The position numbers and the translations under genes were made by a program. Positions 20,234-29,901 of a stretch of 47,371 nucleotides of DNA are shown here, in pieces. The DNA is from a virus. The stretch is taken from positions 1 to 47,371 of the IMG/VR virus record IMGVR_UViG_3300021178_000018. One strand, written 5' to 3'. The notes below the pieces were generated by a model. It was not told where the DNA came from, searched no databases, and saw nothing but the letters and a program-made list of their open reading frames with translations. Every line of letters begins with the position of its first letter. Position 1 is the stretch's first letter.

Positions 20234-22792
20234 ATGCCCAAGGTCAATCCGTTTGAACAGATCGACGCTGGCGGCGTCGATTCGAGATCAAATCCGCTCG
20301 GCCTGCCCAAGAACCGCGCGCTTCGCTGCCTTAATTGGGTTCCGCGAAACGCCGGTTTCTGGGAGCAGCGCTGGGGCTATTCGACCGTGACCATGAACGT
20401 CGTGAGTAATTCCCCGATCCACAGCATATTTCCGTACAGGACCTGGGACGGCCACAAGTACGTTCTCTTCATGTCCAACGACAAAACCCTCAAGGCCCTG
20501 GATACGTTCATCGGAGCGGTCACGACGCCAACGGTGAAAGGGACTGCGATCGCATCTTCAGCCAAAGGCTCGGGCTACTTCGCGGCCAATCGCTTCCACT
20601 ACGGCAACGGAACCGATCAGAAATACTTCGATGGAACCAACTGGCGGGACAACGGGCTGCCGGCGCTGACGGCGGCACAGGTTCTGAACGTGACGATTGG
20701 CGAGGGTACGCGCGAAATTCTTCCAGCCGAGGCTTCCGCGGTTACGCTGACCCCCGCTGGGGGTGGGTCTTTCGTAGGAGACACCATCGGCCGGCTAATT
20801 TATGTAGCGATCTTCGATCCGAACACCCTGCTCCAGCAGGATGTCGGTCCAGCGACGATATCGGTAGGTCCCGGGCGCGTGAAGGTCGGCGCGAGCCAAA
20901 AACTTACCGTTACCGTGCTGCCTAACCTTTCCAGCTGGAATCCGAACTGGATAAAACTGATTGCGGGAACCTTAGACGGCGGCGCAGGCGCTTATTTCTT
21001 TACCAATACTTCGACCAACCTGAACAGTTGCAGCCGGTCAGTAAGGACGCTCACCGTTTCCGCGACTGGCCACGGTCTTTCCACCGGGGATGTGGTCATC
21101 CTCGCCGGAACCGTCAATTTCGACGCCGTTTATCAAGTGACCGTGGTCGATGCCAACACCTTCACGGTGACCGTGAGCATTGTCAACACGAACGCCAATA
21201 CCGGAGCGGTCGGCACGGTGAAAAGAATTGTCAGCGCTGGGAATGCGGTCACTTCCGTGGATGTTCTAGCCCAAACTCAAGACACCAGCTACCAGGTCAA
21301 TCAGAATCGCGGACTCGCGGCTTCGACAATCGGAGGCCCCAACGCTGGCTATCAGCTCTATGCCTCGATCTATAACCCGAACGGCGGGGGACATGTCGGC
21401 AACCGGATTGCCATCGGTCCGAGATTCGCGGAAACCGCCTATCGGTGCAACGTCTACATTTATTTTTTACCTCTTCTTTCCGACCCCGAGCAAACAATCT
21501 TAATAGGTCGCACGGTTGATGGCGGCTCAACGCCTTATGTGGCTACCGATACGAGCGGTAATTGGGCTGTGGTACAGAACGGCCAAGGAGCCATTCTTCT
21601 AAGCCAAGGAAATACCGACGGCAATCACGAAATGCCCACACGCAACGGAATCATCCCTCCGCAGTGCAATATGTACGCTGTCGCGGGAGATTTCGTCTAT
21701 GCGGCAGATCCGAATTCCCCTTATTTGAGACGCTCGGGCGATATGTCCACCAACACCGAAAGAGGAAATACCTTCACTGGCAGAGCCGAGCAATCCTGGG
21801 CGCCCAACGACATCGACACGTTCCCAACTGGAGAGGCCACTACGGGCATCTTCGAAGTCGATCAAGAAATTCTCCAGGGCACGCTGCACGATACCGCCAT
21901 ATCGGTGAACCTGGCGGGGATTCAGCAGTGGGTGGGGCCTTGGGCCATCGGTATCGCGGGAATGAGAGCGGGGACCAAATGCGGCTCATGGGGATTTTAC
22001 TGGCTTACCGCCGACAAGCAACTGGCCACGCTGTCTCAAGGCGTTCCGGTTGTGGTCTCCGAAGAATACGAAGCCGCTGAACTCTCCCAGATCGGGACTG
22101 CGTTTATTTCGACCGTCGAGCTTGTCTATGTGCGCGATGCCTCAAAGCAAAAAGACGAGCTGCGCATCGAGGCGCAGAAAACAGACGGAACACCCTACAC
22201 CATCATTCACGACTTTAAGCTGCGCGAGATATTCACCCCTCCCGGCTCGGTCTACGGCCAAGGCTATGGGTCTCAGTTCCTCGGACCGCTTGGAACCGCC
22301 TTCACTTCCGCGATGGTCCGGGACACGAACGGCCTTCAGGTCTATGCGGGTTCTAGTACCGGCCAGCTTTACAAGGTCAACTCGGGAGCCAATGACGCCG
22401 GAACGGAATTCAACTCCGATCTGATCCTTCTGGTCAATGGAGGACCGGAGCGCCCCAACGTCCCCTTTGTCGATTTCTTTGGCGACGGCAATATCAAGAT
22501 GACGGTGGGCCGCAACCTGAGCACTTCTCTTGCGCCTGGCGCCGAATGGGGCTTCGACCCGCCGAATAGTGATGCCAACGTGGCTCAGGCAGTCCAGGGG
22601 GCCGAGCAGGACTTCGAATTCCGGGTGTGCCTGGATCCGCCGGAAGTACAGAGGCTTTACGTCCGCTTCCAGCTTCAGAGCCATTCCGCCGACGGGACTC
22701 TGGCGCTAAACAATCCTCCTCACGTGCCTCTCGAAAGCTACGGAAGGCTTTACGAACTGATCCCCGCGATGGGCGAACCGCGCGACAGATAA
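20234..22792 (+). CDS. Large tail hub / nozzle-like protein
   Basis: An 852-residue beta-rich protein starting directly after the previous stop. The N-terminus (VDSRSNPLGLPKNRALRCLN, then RNAGFWEQRWGYS) resembles podovirus tail hub or P22 gp10-type proteins, which begin with a segment of the form NP..LP....N and a Gly-rich strand. Repeating beta-blade-like segments follow (KYVLFMSNDKTLKAL, NGTDQKYFDGTNWRDNG). There is an inserted Ig-like segment around residue 265 (RTLTVSATGHGLSTGDVV). It likely forms the lower tail tube or hub below the adaptor. The assignment is by position, size and fold impression. Confidence 0.6.
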   Translation: MPKVNPFEQIDAGGVDSRSNPLGLPKNRALRCLNWVPRNAGFWEQRWGYSTVTMNVVSNSPIHSIFPYRTWDGHKYVLFMSNDKTLKALDTFIGAVTTPTVKGTAIASSAKGSGYFAANRFHYGNGTDQKYFDGTNWRDNGLPALTAAQVLNVTIGEGTREILPAEASAVTLTPAGGGSFVGDTIGRLIYVAIFDPNTLLQQDVGPATISVGPGRVKVGASQKLTVTVLPNLSSWNPNWIKLIAGTLDGGAGAYFFTNTSTNLNSCSRSVRTLTVSATGHGLSTGDVVILAGTVNFDAVYQVTVVDANTFTVTVSIVNTNANTGAVGTVKRIVSAGNAVTSVDVLAQTQDTSYQVNQNRGLAASTIGGPNAGYQLYASIYNPNGGGHVGNRIAIGPRFAETAYRCNVYIYFLPLLSDPEQTILIGRTVDGGSTPYVATDTSGNWAVVQNGQGAILLSQGNTDGNHEMPTRNGIIPPQCNMYAVAGDFVYAADPNSPYLRRSGDMSTNTERGNTFTGRAEQSWAPNDIDTFPTGEATTGIFEVDQEILQGTLHDTAISVNLAGIQQWVGPWAIGIAGMRAGTKCGSWGFYWLTADKQLATLSQGVPVVVSEEYEAAELSQIGTAFISTVELVYVRDASKQKDELRIEAQKTDGTPYTIIHDFKLREIFTPPGSVYGQGYGSQFLGPLGTAFTSAMVRDTNGLQVYAGSSTGQLYKVNSGANDAGTEFNSDLILLVNGGPERPNVPFVDFFGDGNIKMTVGRNLSTSLAPGAEWGFDPPNSDANVAQAVQGAEQDFEFRVCLDPPEVQRLYVRFQLQSHSADGTLALNNPPHVPLESYGRLYELIPAMGEPRDR

Positions 22793-22805
22793 AGCCGTAA
22801 AGCCA

Positions 22806-23333
22806 ATGAAAGTAATCTTGAGGGGCTACGGAATTGGGATGACCACGCAAGAGCGGCAGAACGCCCGGGCGCAGGCTGCCGACATGACACGGGTTCGGGG
22901 AACATCTCAACGTCCGCAACCGCCGCGCGATGTGGTCTGCCAGCCGGCGCCCCGTGGAATCCTGGTCACCTGGAACTTCCCCTTAATCAATTCCGACATC
23001 CAGAAATGGCGTGTTTATAAAGGCGACGAGAACACGCTGTTCGCGGATATCGGCGATCGCGGTACCCGGCAATGCTTTGTGGATTCGACTGCCGGCACCA
23101 CGCCACCCCCGGTCAACATCTTCGTTTCTTCCATGAATGCCGGCGGCGTGGAATCGGTGAAGGCGCATGGGCTGGGACAGGCCATAGCGGAAGCCTCTTC
23201 CCCGGCCATGCCCAACGTCCCGCCGCAATACACCACGATCGCCTCGGGTGGCGGGGACACAACTTCTGGATTCGTCGGAATCTCCGGCCGCCCTTCTGGC
23301 GGCGGATCGCTCAATGGCCGTAATTCAAATTAA
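22806..23333 (+). CDS. Fibronectin-III-like phage protein
   Basis: 175 residues from the ATG at 22806; an ATG at 22839 is an alternative start. After a charged N-terminus comes one FN3-like domain: PPRDVVCQPAPRGILVTW, a WRVYKGDEN strand and CFVDSTAG. The pattern ends with IFVSSMNAGGVES. The C-terminal tail is Gly/Ser-rich. Such domains are common on phage surfaces and in tails, where they bind carbohydrates weakly. It follows the hub gene, so a tail accessory role is likely. Its end overlaps the next gene by 20 bases in another frame. Confidence 0.6.
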   Translation: MKVILRGYGIGMTTQERQNARAQAADMTRVRGTSQRPQPPRDVVCQPAPRGILVTWNFPLINSDIQKWRVYKGDENTLFADIGDRGTRQCFVDSTAGTTPPPVNIFVSSMNAGGVESVKAHGLGQAIAEASSPAMPNVPPQYTTIASGGGDTTSGFVGISGRPSGGGSLNGRNSN

Positions 23334-23733
23334 ACCTCTCGATTTCCTGGGCCAGCAGGGCGCGCTCCTCGAACCGGCGGACCCCAAGCTCCACGATGCT
23401 GCCGTCGAGTTCTGCGCACGCAATCTCCGCGACCAGGTAAACCTCTCGAAATTCGCAAAGGTCTGGGTGGGGCTAAAAGATGAATACGTTTTTGGTATCG
23501 CTGGATACGTACTACGCCCGGATATTCCGTTATTCCGGGCAACCGACGCGGACGTACTTCGAGCGCTTGGGTATCGACTCAACTCCTTCTTCTCCGACAA
23601 CGGCTGTCGAGGCACACAAGTCTTTATCCACATCGGCAACGAATCCCCCGACCAGCGCTGCCCCGAGTGGAGACAAGTCTTGAAAGAGTTCGGGGCGCAA
23701 TCGGGACGAAGAGTTTTGGTGGAGGTGCGATAG
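23314..23733 (+). CDS. GNAT-like hypothetical protein
   Basis: 139 residues from the ATG at 23314. Segments LHDAAVEFCARNLRDQ, KVWVGLKDEYVFGIAGYV, DADVLRALGYRLNSFF and TQVFIHIGNES suggest the alternating beta-alpha order of a GNAT acyltransferase-like fold, but the acetyl-CoA loop (Arg/Gln-x-x-Gly-x-Gly) is not clear, so it may be inactive. It lies between tail genes and the internal Gln-rich protein, overlapping both. The role is unknown. Confidence 0.5.
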   Translation: MAVIQIKPLDFLGQQGALLEPADPKLHDAAVEFCARNLRDQVNLSKFAKVWVGLKDEYVFGIAGYVLRPDIPLFRATDADVLRALGYRLNSFFSDNGCRGTQVFIHIGNESPDQRCPEWRQVLKEFGAQSGRRVLVEVR

Positions 23734-24410
23734 TGGGGGGAGGACCATCCGCGCAGCAGAACGCCGCGGCGCAATCACAGGCGAATTTAACCAATCAGCT
23801 CGCCCCGATGTTCGGGCAGCAGTTCGGTTTCCAGCAGCAACAGCAGCAATCCGCCAATCCTTTCTACAAGAACCTTATGCAGAACGGCTCGCCGTTCTAC
23901 CAGAACCAGATGCAGAACGGCAACCCTCTTTACGCGCAGGTCGCGCAGCAGGGAATGCCGAATTACAACAACATGGTGGATGCGGCCTCGGGCAATACCG
24001 CGCAGGCTTTTGCTCCAGCCAAGGCGGGCCTCGAGCAGCAACTCGGCCAAAGTGCGAATGCGTTGCCTTCCGGTTTCGCGCAGCAAGCCAGAACCGATTT
24101 GGCTTCGCAGCAAGGACGAGCTTTCGATCAGCAGTTGCAGGGCGCGCAGCAACAGAACTTCCAGGCCAAGATGGGCGCGACAGGCGCGCAGTTGGGGGCG
24201 CAACAAGCCGGCGCCGCTGGTCAGTACGGATTGCAGCAAGCCGGAGCGGGCGGATTGTTGGGGCAAGCGCAGATTGCTAACCCGCTCGGCTATGCTGGCG
24301 CGGCGCAGCAGGGCAACAACTCGATCATGCAAGCCCCGCTGGCATCTCCAGGACTCGCAGGCTTGCTGGGCGGAATTGGCGGGGGACTGGCTTCCGCTCT
24401 GCCGTTCTAG
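23733..24410 (+). CDS. Gln/Ala-rich internal or ejection-type protein
   Basis: 225 residues from a GTG at 23733 that overlaps the upstream TAG, with GGAGG nine bases before it. It is Gln, Ala, Asn and Gly-rich with short repeated phrases (KNLMQNGSPFYQNQMQNG) and helical stretches (RTDLASQQGRAFDQQLQ). It ends with a Gly-rich hydrophobic tail (LAGLLGGIGGGLASALPF) that may insert in membranes. Proteins of this type after the tail hub in podoviruses are often ejected with the DNA, which is the best inference; no family is recognised. Confidence 0.6.
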   Translation: MGGGPSAQQNAAAQSQANLTNQLAPMFGQQFGFQQQQQQSANPFYKNLMQNGSPFYQNQMQNGNPLYAQVAQQGMPNYNNMVDAASGNTAQAFAPAKAGLEQQLGQSANALPSGFAQQARTDLASQQGRAFDQQLQGAQQQNFQAKMGATGAQLGAQQAGAAGQYGLQQAGAGGLLGQAQIANPLGYAGAAQQGNNSIMQAPLASPGLAGLLGGIGGGLASALPF

Positions 24411-24419
24411 GAGACGAAT

Positions 24420-24650
24420 ATGGGAGCACTGGCCCCAAACGCGATGAAGGTAAACGGGACGAACGGCCTCAGTGCCGGTGACGCTCAGAATATGGGCTGG
24501 AACCAAGGCGACATCCAGCGCGCCGGCACAACTCCGAACATGTGGCAGAACCTTGTGAAAGGCGGCGCGACAGGATTAGGCCAGGGATTGCAAACCATCG
24601 GTCAGCAACAAAACCGGATACAAGGACCAAGGAACCCGTTCTATGGGTAG
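24420..24650 (+). CDS. Small disordered protein with C-terminal FYG
   Basis: A 76-residue protein with ribosome site GGAG before the ATG. It is Asn, Gly and Gln-rich without a hydrophobic core and ends PRNPFYG. This end is shared in form with 8503-8901 and 8891-9349. Its stop overlaps the next gene (ATGGGTAG). The function is unknown; it probably accompanies the ejection-type proteins around it. Confidence 0.55.
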   Translation: MGALAPNAMKVNGTNGLSAGDAQNMGWNQGDIQRAGTTPNMWQNLVKGGATGLGQGLQTIGQQQNRIQGPRNPFYG

Positions 24651-26187
24651 TCTTCTCGGCAGCATGACAAATCCCGGCGTCCAGTCGCCCGGCGGCGGTT
24701 CGCAATTCTTCGATCCGTCGCAGGTCCAGTCTGGAGCCATGGCCAAAGCCCTCACTCCGCAGCCGGGGAGTCTCCAGCCGCAGGGGACCAACAATCCCCA
24801 AGGCGCGCCTCCTCCGATGCCGCAAGCGGTACACCCATCGTTTCTGCAAGCGACCCAGATGGGCGAATCGACTCCTGGAGCGGTAAATGCCATGTCTCCA
24901 GGCCTATCGAAGGCCGGAAAACTGGTCACGCTTCTGACCGGCGGCCTCAAGGGAGCCATGGCGGGAGAGGCGGCAAGCGCACAAGCCGTGCAACAGAGCG
25001 GCGGTCGCCGCGGCGGAAACGTCGGCAGCGGATTCCAGGCCGGGTATCAGGAACCAATCCAAGAGGCCATGCGCGGCCAGCAGTTGAAACAGGCCGAGGC
25101 TCAGACTCAGTTAACGCAAGCACAAGGCCAAATGGTCCCCACGCCCTACGGCATGATGCCGGCGGCGCTCGCGCGGTTTATCCTGCCAGCTTCGATTAAA
25201 GAACAGGGAGCGGAAAAAGTTCAGGGCATGAAAGGCGGGACGGCGGAAGCGGTTCAGGGCGAGAAGGGCCAAACGGCATTGCAGGTCGCCGGAATCAATA
25301 AGCGCTTCATGACTGTTCCGAACGTGGGATTAATCGACACGGCGACTCGGCAAGTAGTTCCCGGAAGCGAGCAGGGCATCCCGGTGAGTCCCGAGATCGC
25401 AAATGATTATGGATTGCCCAAGGAATATATCGGCAAGCCGTTGCCTCTCAGCGTATTTTCCGGCCTGGAACGTGGTCAGGATTTCCAAAACAAGACCGTC
25501 GAGGGAGCCGGCGGTCCGGCAGTAGTGAATACCAGAACGAAGGAAGTTACACCGCTCAATCTTGGCAATCCCAGCCAGGGACGCCCGACGCAGGTTGCCG
25601 ACCCGGATAACCCGGGAAACACGAAGTTCGTAACCGGCGGACAGGCCATCCAGAGCGGCGCGGCCGGCCCGCAATCGGCCGCGGTCCAGGTTCCGCGAGC
25701 CGCCGAGAAAGCCGCGATTCCGACCAAGATTGGCGATCAGAAGGTCGCATTCAATACGGCCATGGCCCATGCGGACCTGTTAAAGCAGGCCATGACCGCC
25801 CTAAACAACGGCGACGTGCGCACCTTGAACTCTCTGAAGAATCGCTTCAAGACGGAGTTCGGCTCTCCCGACGTGACCAACGCTCAGGCGATAACCAACG
25901 CCTATTCCCGTGAAATCACCAAGATGCTGTCAGCCGGGCACATGACCGATGCGGAGATCGGCTCATCCGGCGCCACGATGCCCACCAACGCCAGCCCGCA
26001 GCAAATGCTGGGAGTGCTCGACGCTTACAAGAATCTGGCCGCCTCCAAGATGAAGAATTTGCAGGGCCAGGTCGATACAGCGGTGAGCGCATCGCAACCG
26101 AAGAAGGAGGGGCAGCAGCCTAGCGGTCCGATTCCGCAGGGCGCGACACACATCTGGACGCCGCAAGGATTGCAGCCAACCCGATGA
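24643..26187 (+). CDS. Internal virion / ejection-like protein
   Basis: A 514-residue protein beginning inside the end of the previous gene. The first 150 residues are Pro/Gly/Gln-rich. The middle is Gly/Val-rich with likely beta structure (YGLPKEYIGKPLPLSVF). The last third is helical (KVAFNTAMAHADLLKQAM, YSREITKMLSAGHMTDAEI). It ends SGPIPQGATHIWTPQGLQP, a WxP-type tail seen in several phage internal proteins. Position between tail hub and fibre genes fits an ejection protein. No enzymatic motif is seen. Confidence 0.6.
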   Translation: MGSLLGSMTNPGVQSPGGGSQFFDPSQVQSGAMAKALTPQPGSLQPQGTNNPQGAPPPMPQAVHPSFLQATQMGESTPGAVNAMSPGLSKAGKLVTLLTGGLKGAMAGEAASAQAVQQSGGRRGGNVGSGFQAGYQEPIQEAMRGQQLKQAEAQTQLTQAQGQMVPTPYGMMPAALARFILPASIKEQGAEKVQGMKGGTAEAVQGEKGQTALQVAGINKRFMTVPNVGLIDTATRQVVPGSEQGIPVSPEIANDYGLPKEYIGKPLPLSVFSGLERGQDFQNKTVEGAGGPAVVNTRTKEVTPLNLGNPSQGRPTQVADPDNPGNTKFVTGGQAIQSGAAGPQSAAVQVPRAAEKAAIPTKIGDQKVAFNTAMAHADLLKQAMTALNNGDVRTLNSLKNRFKTEFGSPDVTNAQAITNAYSREITKMLSAGHMTDAEIGSSGATMPTNASPQQMLGVLDAYKNLAASKMKNLQGQVDTAVSASQPKKEGQQPSGPIPQGATHIWTPQGLQPTR

Positions 26188-27212
26188 GCACGCAGCCGCT
26201 TCCAATTCAGGGCCAGCAACCGGCATCTCCCAAATGGCTCGTCCAAGCCCCGGATAGCAAGGTCATTCAGTTTCCCGACGAGTTCACCGATGCTGACGTC
26301 ACGCGCGAGATGTCGAAGATGTACCCCACTCCCACCACCGCCAACAATCCGGTTGAGAACGCGGCCCCAAAGCCTTACTACGGATTCGGCGCAAGCAATC
26401 TCGCCGGGCAGGCATGGCAGGGAGTCAAGGACGTTGCGGGCGGCGCGTATCAGATGGGCAAGGACGTTCTCTTTCCTCAAGGGAACACCGAAGGCCAGCG
26501 TCTCAGCTTCCTGGCTCACAAATACGTCACCGATCCGCTAAAGCAACAGCAGCAAGAGGCTCAAGCATCTCCGACGACGTCCGAAAGGCTAGGCCATACA
26601 GCGGCATCCTATCTGCCCTTCATTGGCCCGATGGCCGCGAACCTCGGACAGCAGGCCGGTAGCGGAGATGTAGGCGGGATGTTCGCGCGCGGCGCCGGAC
26701 AAGTCGGAACTGCGATGGCGGGAAGTGCCGCACTCCAAGGCGCTGGGGATGCCGTCGGCGCTGGGCGAGCGGCCTTGGGCAAAGCATCGTACACGCCCGA
26801 GGGAGTGTTGAAACCGCTGCCAAAGGTTGTGAGCAAGGCCGGGGGAGCGGCAATCGGCTCGGCAGTCCATCCTGGAGCCGGCCTGTTAGGCTATGTCCTC
26901 GGCCCCGAAGCCTACAAAGCAATATTCCCGAATCCGATTGCCGACGATCTCGCGCAAGCCAAATTCATGAATCAGGGATACAGGCCCGCTGAGCCGTCCA
27001 TACTCTCCCGCACGACACCGCCGCTTCTGGGCACCGGAGAAGATGCCGCGCCGTTACGCCCGACTGTCGGCACGCCGGAAGAGTGGGCCGCTTACGATCA
27101 GAGAATGGGAAACCTTAAAGCTGAAGCAAGCGATGCCGGAACCTATTCGGCGGCTCGCGGTAAGGCCGGGAAGAAATTGAACTACCAGCAGAGGATCGGG
27201 AAAACTTACTGA
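26184..27212 (+). CDS. Internal virion-like protein with FPDEFTDADV motif
   Basis: 342 residues overlapping the upstream stop (ATGA). The N-terminus has IQFPDEFTDADVTREMSKM, a short motif common near the start of phage internal or transglycosylase-type virion proteins (form: I.FPd.mtdaei). The rest is Gly/Ala-rich with several hydrophobic stretches (MFARGAGQVGTAMAGSAAL, GAAIGSAVHPGAGLLGYVL) that could span a membrane during ejection. No catalytic residues of a lysozyme are recognised. It closes the cluster of ejection-like genes. Confidence 0.6.
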   Translation: MSTQPLPIQGQQPASPKWLVQAPDSKVIQFPDEFTDADVTREMSKMYPTPTTANNPVENAAPKPYYGFGASNLAGQAWQGVKDVAGGAYQMGKDVLFPQGNTEGQRLSFLAHKYVTDPLKQQQQEAQASPTTSERLGHTAASYLPFIGPMAANLGQQAGSGDVGGMFARGAGQVGTAMAGSAALQGAGDAVGAGRAALGKASYTPEGVLKPLPKVVSKAGGAAIGSAVHPGAGLLGYVLGPEAYKAIFPNPIADDLAQAKFMNQGYRPAEPSILSRTTPPLLGTGEDAAPLRPTVGTPEEWAAYDQRMGNLKAEASDAGTYSAARGKAGKKLNYQQRIGKTY

Positions 27213-27345
27213 GCGCCCAGCAATACGCCGCAGCGAAGAAAGCTCCCGCCGAACGAATCACCAGGTAAGCGAACCATTTCGCGGCACCGCTGAAAAGAAA
27301 TAGCAGGAAGAGAACCACGCACACCGATTTGATCCACAGAATCAC
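27115..27345 (-). CDS. Possible small membrane protein (antisense)
   Basis: A minus-strand frame from a GTG at 27345, 76 residues, with two hydrophobic stretches (KSVCVVLFLLFLFSGAAKW and YLVIRSAGAFFAAAYCWAL). It fills the 150-base gap between two plus-strand genes and overlaps the upstream one antisense by 98 bases. No good ribosome site is seen. The hydrophobic part lies in the gap, which is why I list it. The C-terminal part overlapping the other gene may be chance. Confidence 0.35.
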   Translation of the reverse strand: MILWIKSVCVVLFLLFLFSGAAKWFAYLVIRSAGAFFAAAYCWALSKFSRSSAGSSISSRPYREPPNRFRHRLLQL

Positions 27346-27363
27346 GCACGGACTATAACACCG

Positions 27364-29892
27364 ATGGGCCAAACACCTCCTAAATACTTTATGCCCCCGT
27401 CTCCCTACGGAGCCTCGCAGGGAACCAACGTCGTCAATCCCGCGCAGTCGGCGCCCACAACTCCGCAATCCGCCACTCTTAATGGCGGACTATTGCCGAC
27501 GAACTTCGGGCAGTCCGCCAATCTGAATGGCGGACCGCAGAGTCCCGTCCCGCAGCCGCCGCAAGCCCCACAGCCCTTGCAAAGTCCAATGCAGCCAAAC
27601 CCCCAGTCGCAACTTATGAGGACCAGGGGGTTCTTTGGCGGCCTGTTTGTCCTGGTTCTGCTGTTTACTCCTGGCGCTTTTGCCACAACATCGGTCACGG
27701 GACGCATTCAAAACTTAGGAACCGGCAATGTCACCAGCGCTGCCTTCGTTCGGTTCTGGCTGCGAGGCTGTGCAGGCAATCAGCCGCGGGTGAATGGGAC
27801 CTCGATCATCGGCCCCACGGCCGGAGGCGTGTTTTTCTTCGATATCAGCGCGGACTCGAGCGGCAACATCTCCGGCACGCTCTATTCGACGCGCGACAGT
27901 ACGGGCTTACTTGGCGGGGATATCGAATGCGGAGGCTCCAAGCTGGGAGTCTGGTATGGGATGCAGGCATTTGTGGGCGGCAAGGGAGGCCCGGAAGTTG
28001 CTGTTCATGCCAAGAACGGCGTTGTTCTGGACATCACTAGCGTCACGCCTATTACCACCAATCCCGTCAACCCGGCCCCGACCGGAGACTCGACTTACTG
28101 TCGCTTGGATGGCGGCAATGGGCCTTGCGGAACTGGCGCGCCCGCGGGTATCAGATTGACCCCGCAGAGTTATACCGGCGCCGGCGTCAACATCCCTTTT
28201 TCGAGAGCCTATCGCAATATCGCTTATGCCGGACAAGTGCAGGCCAGCGGAGGAATCGGACCGTACACATTCTCGATATCTTCGGGTTCATTGCCTGCCG
28301 GAGTATCGCTCGGGTCTTGCACCGCCGTTGCCAGCACTTGCCCTCTCACGGGCACTCCATCGGCGTCTTCGGTGTTTGGGGTCATCAACAGCTTTGTGAT
28401 GCGGGTGGTCGATTCGGTCTCCAACGTGTTTACGATGCCTCTGACGATCACCGTCTATCAGACCAATACCGTTGTGGGCAGTCCCGCCTCGCAAAGCATC
28501 GCCCCCTTGGCAACCTTGCAGATGGCGGCCATGGCCAACGAAACAGACGGCGCTGCGCTCCCCGTAACCACGATGGCAGCTTGGGCCTCTACTGCAGGTG
28601 CCACGGTTGGAGCGAGTACGGGCCTCGTGACGGCTGGCGGGGGAGCTGCCACACCCTCGATCACAGCTGCCTTTGACGGCATCACCTCCGCGGGAGTGAC
28701 CGTCACAGTGACGGGCGCATCGACGACCTTCGCTTGTTCTGGCGTGGTGACGGCAACTTTACAGACGGCCCTCAATACCGCTGCGGGTCTCGGCAAGACT
28801 CTGGAGATCACCGCAGGCAGTTGCACGACCGGCCCTCTGACCATTCCTGCAAATACCAGCCTGCTGATCGATACCGGAGTGACCATCTCGGACATCGCCG
28901 GTTACGGGATAACCGACAACATGCTGGAGATCAATACCGGACCCGTCACCATCTCGTGCACGGGAGCGGCTTCAACCTGCGTGTTCAAGATGCCGCTGTC
29001 TCAAGCACAAAGCATCGTGGACGGCAGTCAGTACCGGCATTGCCTGGCGATCGGCTATAACGCGCATGGCGCCGCGGCCTCAAATGTCACGATTTCCGGG
29101 ATCTCCTGCAATCAGTCGGGCGGCGATGGAGTTCTGATCGACTCGGCAACCAACGTCACCATCCAAAACTCGCTGTTCGATTCCAATTACCGCAACGGCG
29201 GGAGCATTGTGGGGACTGTGAACCACATCAATATCACCGGGAACCACTTCACCAACTCGAACGGCACGCTGCCCAAAAGCGGGTTCGACATCGAGCCGAA
29301 CCTGGCGACGAACTCGATCCAGGATGTGAACCTGACCAACAACTTCACCGACACCAATGGCGGCGACGGCCTGAACATCAGCCTGCAAAACCTCACCTCT
29401 GCGTCTGCGGCAGTGGCCATCACGGTTTCCGGGCACCACAGTGACGGGAATGGGCGCTACGGATATGTGGCCATCAACAACGATCCCACCAATCCCATGG
29501 GCACGGTTCTGATTCAAAACTCGTTTAGCTCGGGCGATGGAAGTTTCGGAGCCATCGGGCGTTTCTGGCAGGACGGGGGAGAGTTTCTGCACTTCGACAA
29601 GCTGACCGTCGCCAACTCTCACGCCCTCGGTCCCGATCCGGCTTACTCCTCGAGCGCGGCAGTGGGAGCGATTCGCGGCGGGGGCGTCACGGCGAACATG
29701 GGCAATATCTCGTTCACCGGGACGATCATTACAAGTTCCAACGGCATGATGGATCACTACTTCGATTTCGAGGACTACGCCCACATTGGAATCGCGCATG
29801 ACACCTTCGATCTTGCGGGGACAAGAAGCGGAGCCACCGCGGCACCGCCCAATGGCTTGCTGAACGGCGTGGGAGTCTCACAACTGCCTTAA
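27364..29892 (+). CDS. Tail-spike-like protein: Ig domains and beta helix, buried signal peptide
   Basis: 842 residues. Residues 1-83 are Pro/Gln/Asn-rich. A signal-peptide-like segment then starts at Met84 (RTRGFFGGLFVLVLLFTPG followed by AFA-TTS). After it come a beta domain, a putative-Ig (He_PIG) domain (YAGQVQASGGIGPYTFSI), a second Ig-like domain, and a right-handed beta helix with DGVLIDSATNVTIQNS and FDIEPN repeats of the pectate-lyase type. The helix is paralogous to that of 29902-30996. It may bind or cleave a surface polysaccharide. An internal signal peptide suggests either a fusion of two genes or initiation at Met84. Confidence 0.7.
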   Translation: MGQTPPKYFMPPSPYGASQGTNVVNPAQSAPTTPQSATLNGGLLPTNFGQSANLNGGPQSPVPQPPQAPQPLQSPMQPNPQSQLMRTRGFFGGLFVLVLLFTPGAFATTSVTGRIQNLGTGNVTSAAFVRFWLRGCAGNQPRVNGTSIIGPTAGGVFFFDISADSSGNISGTLYSTRDSTGLLGGDIECGGSKLGVWYGMQAFVGGKGGPEVAVHAKNGVVLDITSVTPITTNPVNPAPTGDSTYCRLDGGNGPCGTGAPAGIRLTPQSYTGAGVNIPFSRAYRNIAYAGQVQASGGIGPYTFSISSGSLPAGVSLGSCTAVASTCPLTGTPSASSVFGVINSFVMRVVDSVSNVFTMPLTITVYQTNTVVGSPASQSIAPLATLQMAAMANETDGAALPVTTMAAWASTAGATVGASTGLVTAGGGAATPSITAAFDGITSAGVTVTVTGASTTFACSGVVTATLQTALNTAAGLGKTLEITAGSCTTGPLTIPANTSLLIDTGVTISDIAGYGITDNMLEINTGPVTISCTGAASTCVFKMPLSQAQSIVDGSQYRHCLAIGYNAHGAAASNVTISGISCNQSGGDGVLIDSATNVTIQNSLFDSNYRNGGSIVGTVNHINITGNHFTNSNGTLPKSGFDIEPNLATNSIQDVNLTNNFTDTNGGDGLNISLQNLTSASAAVAITVSGHHSDGNGRYGYVAINNDPTNPMGTVLIQNSFSSGDGSFGAIGRFWQDGGEFLHFDKLTVANSHALGPDPAYSSSAAVGAIRGGGVTANMGNISFTGTIITSSNGMMDHYFDFEDYAHIGIAHDTFDLAGTRSGATAAPPNGLLNGVGVSQLP

Positions 29893-29901
29893 AGGAGCAA
29901 A

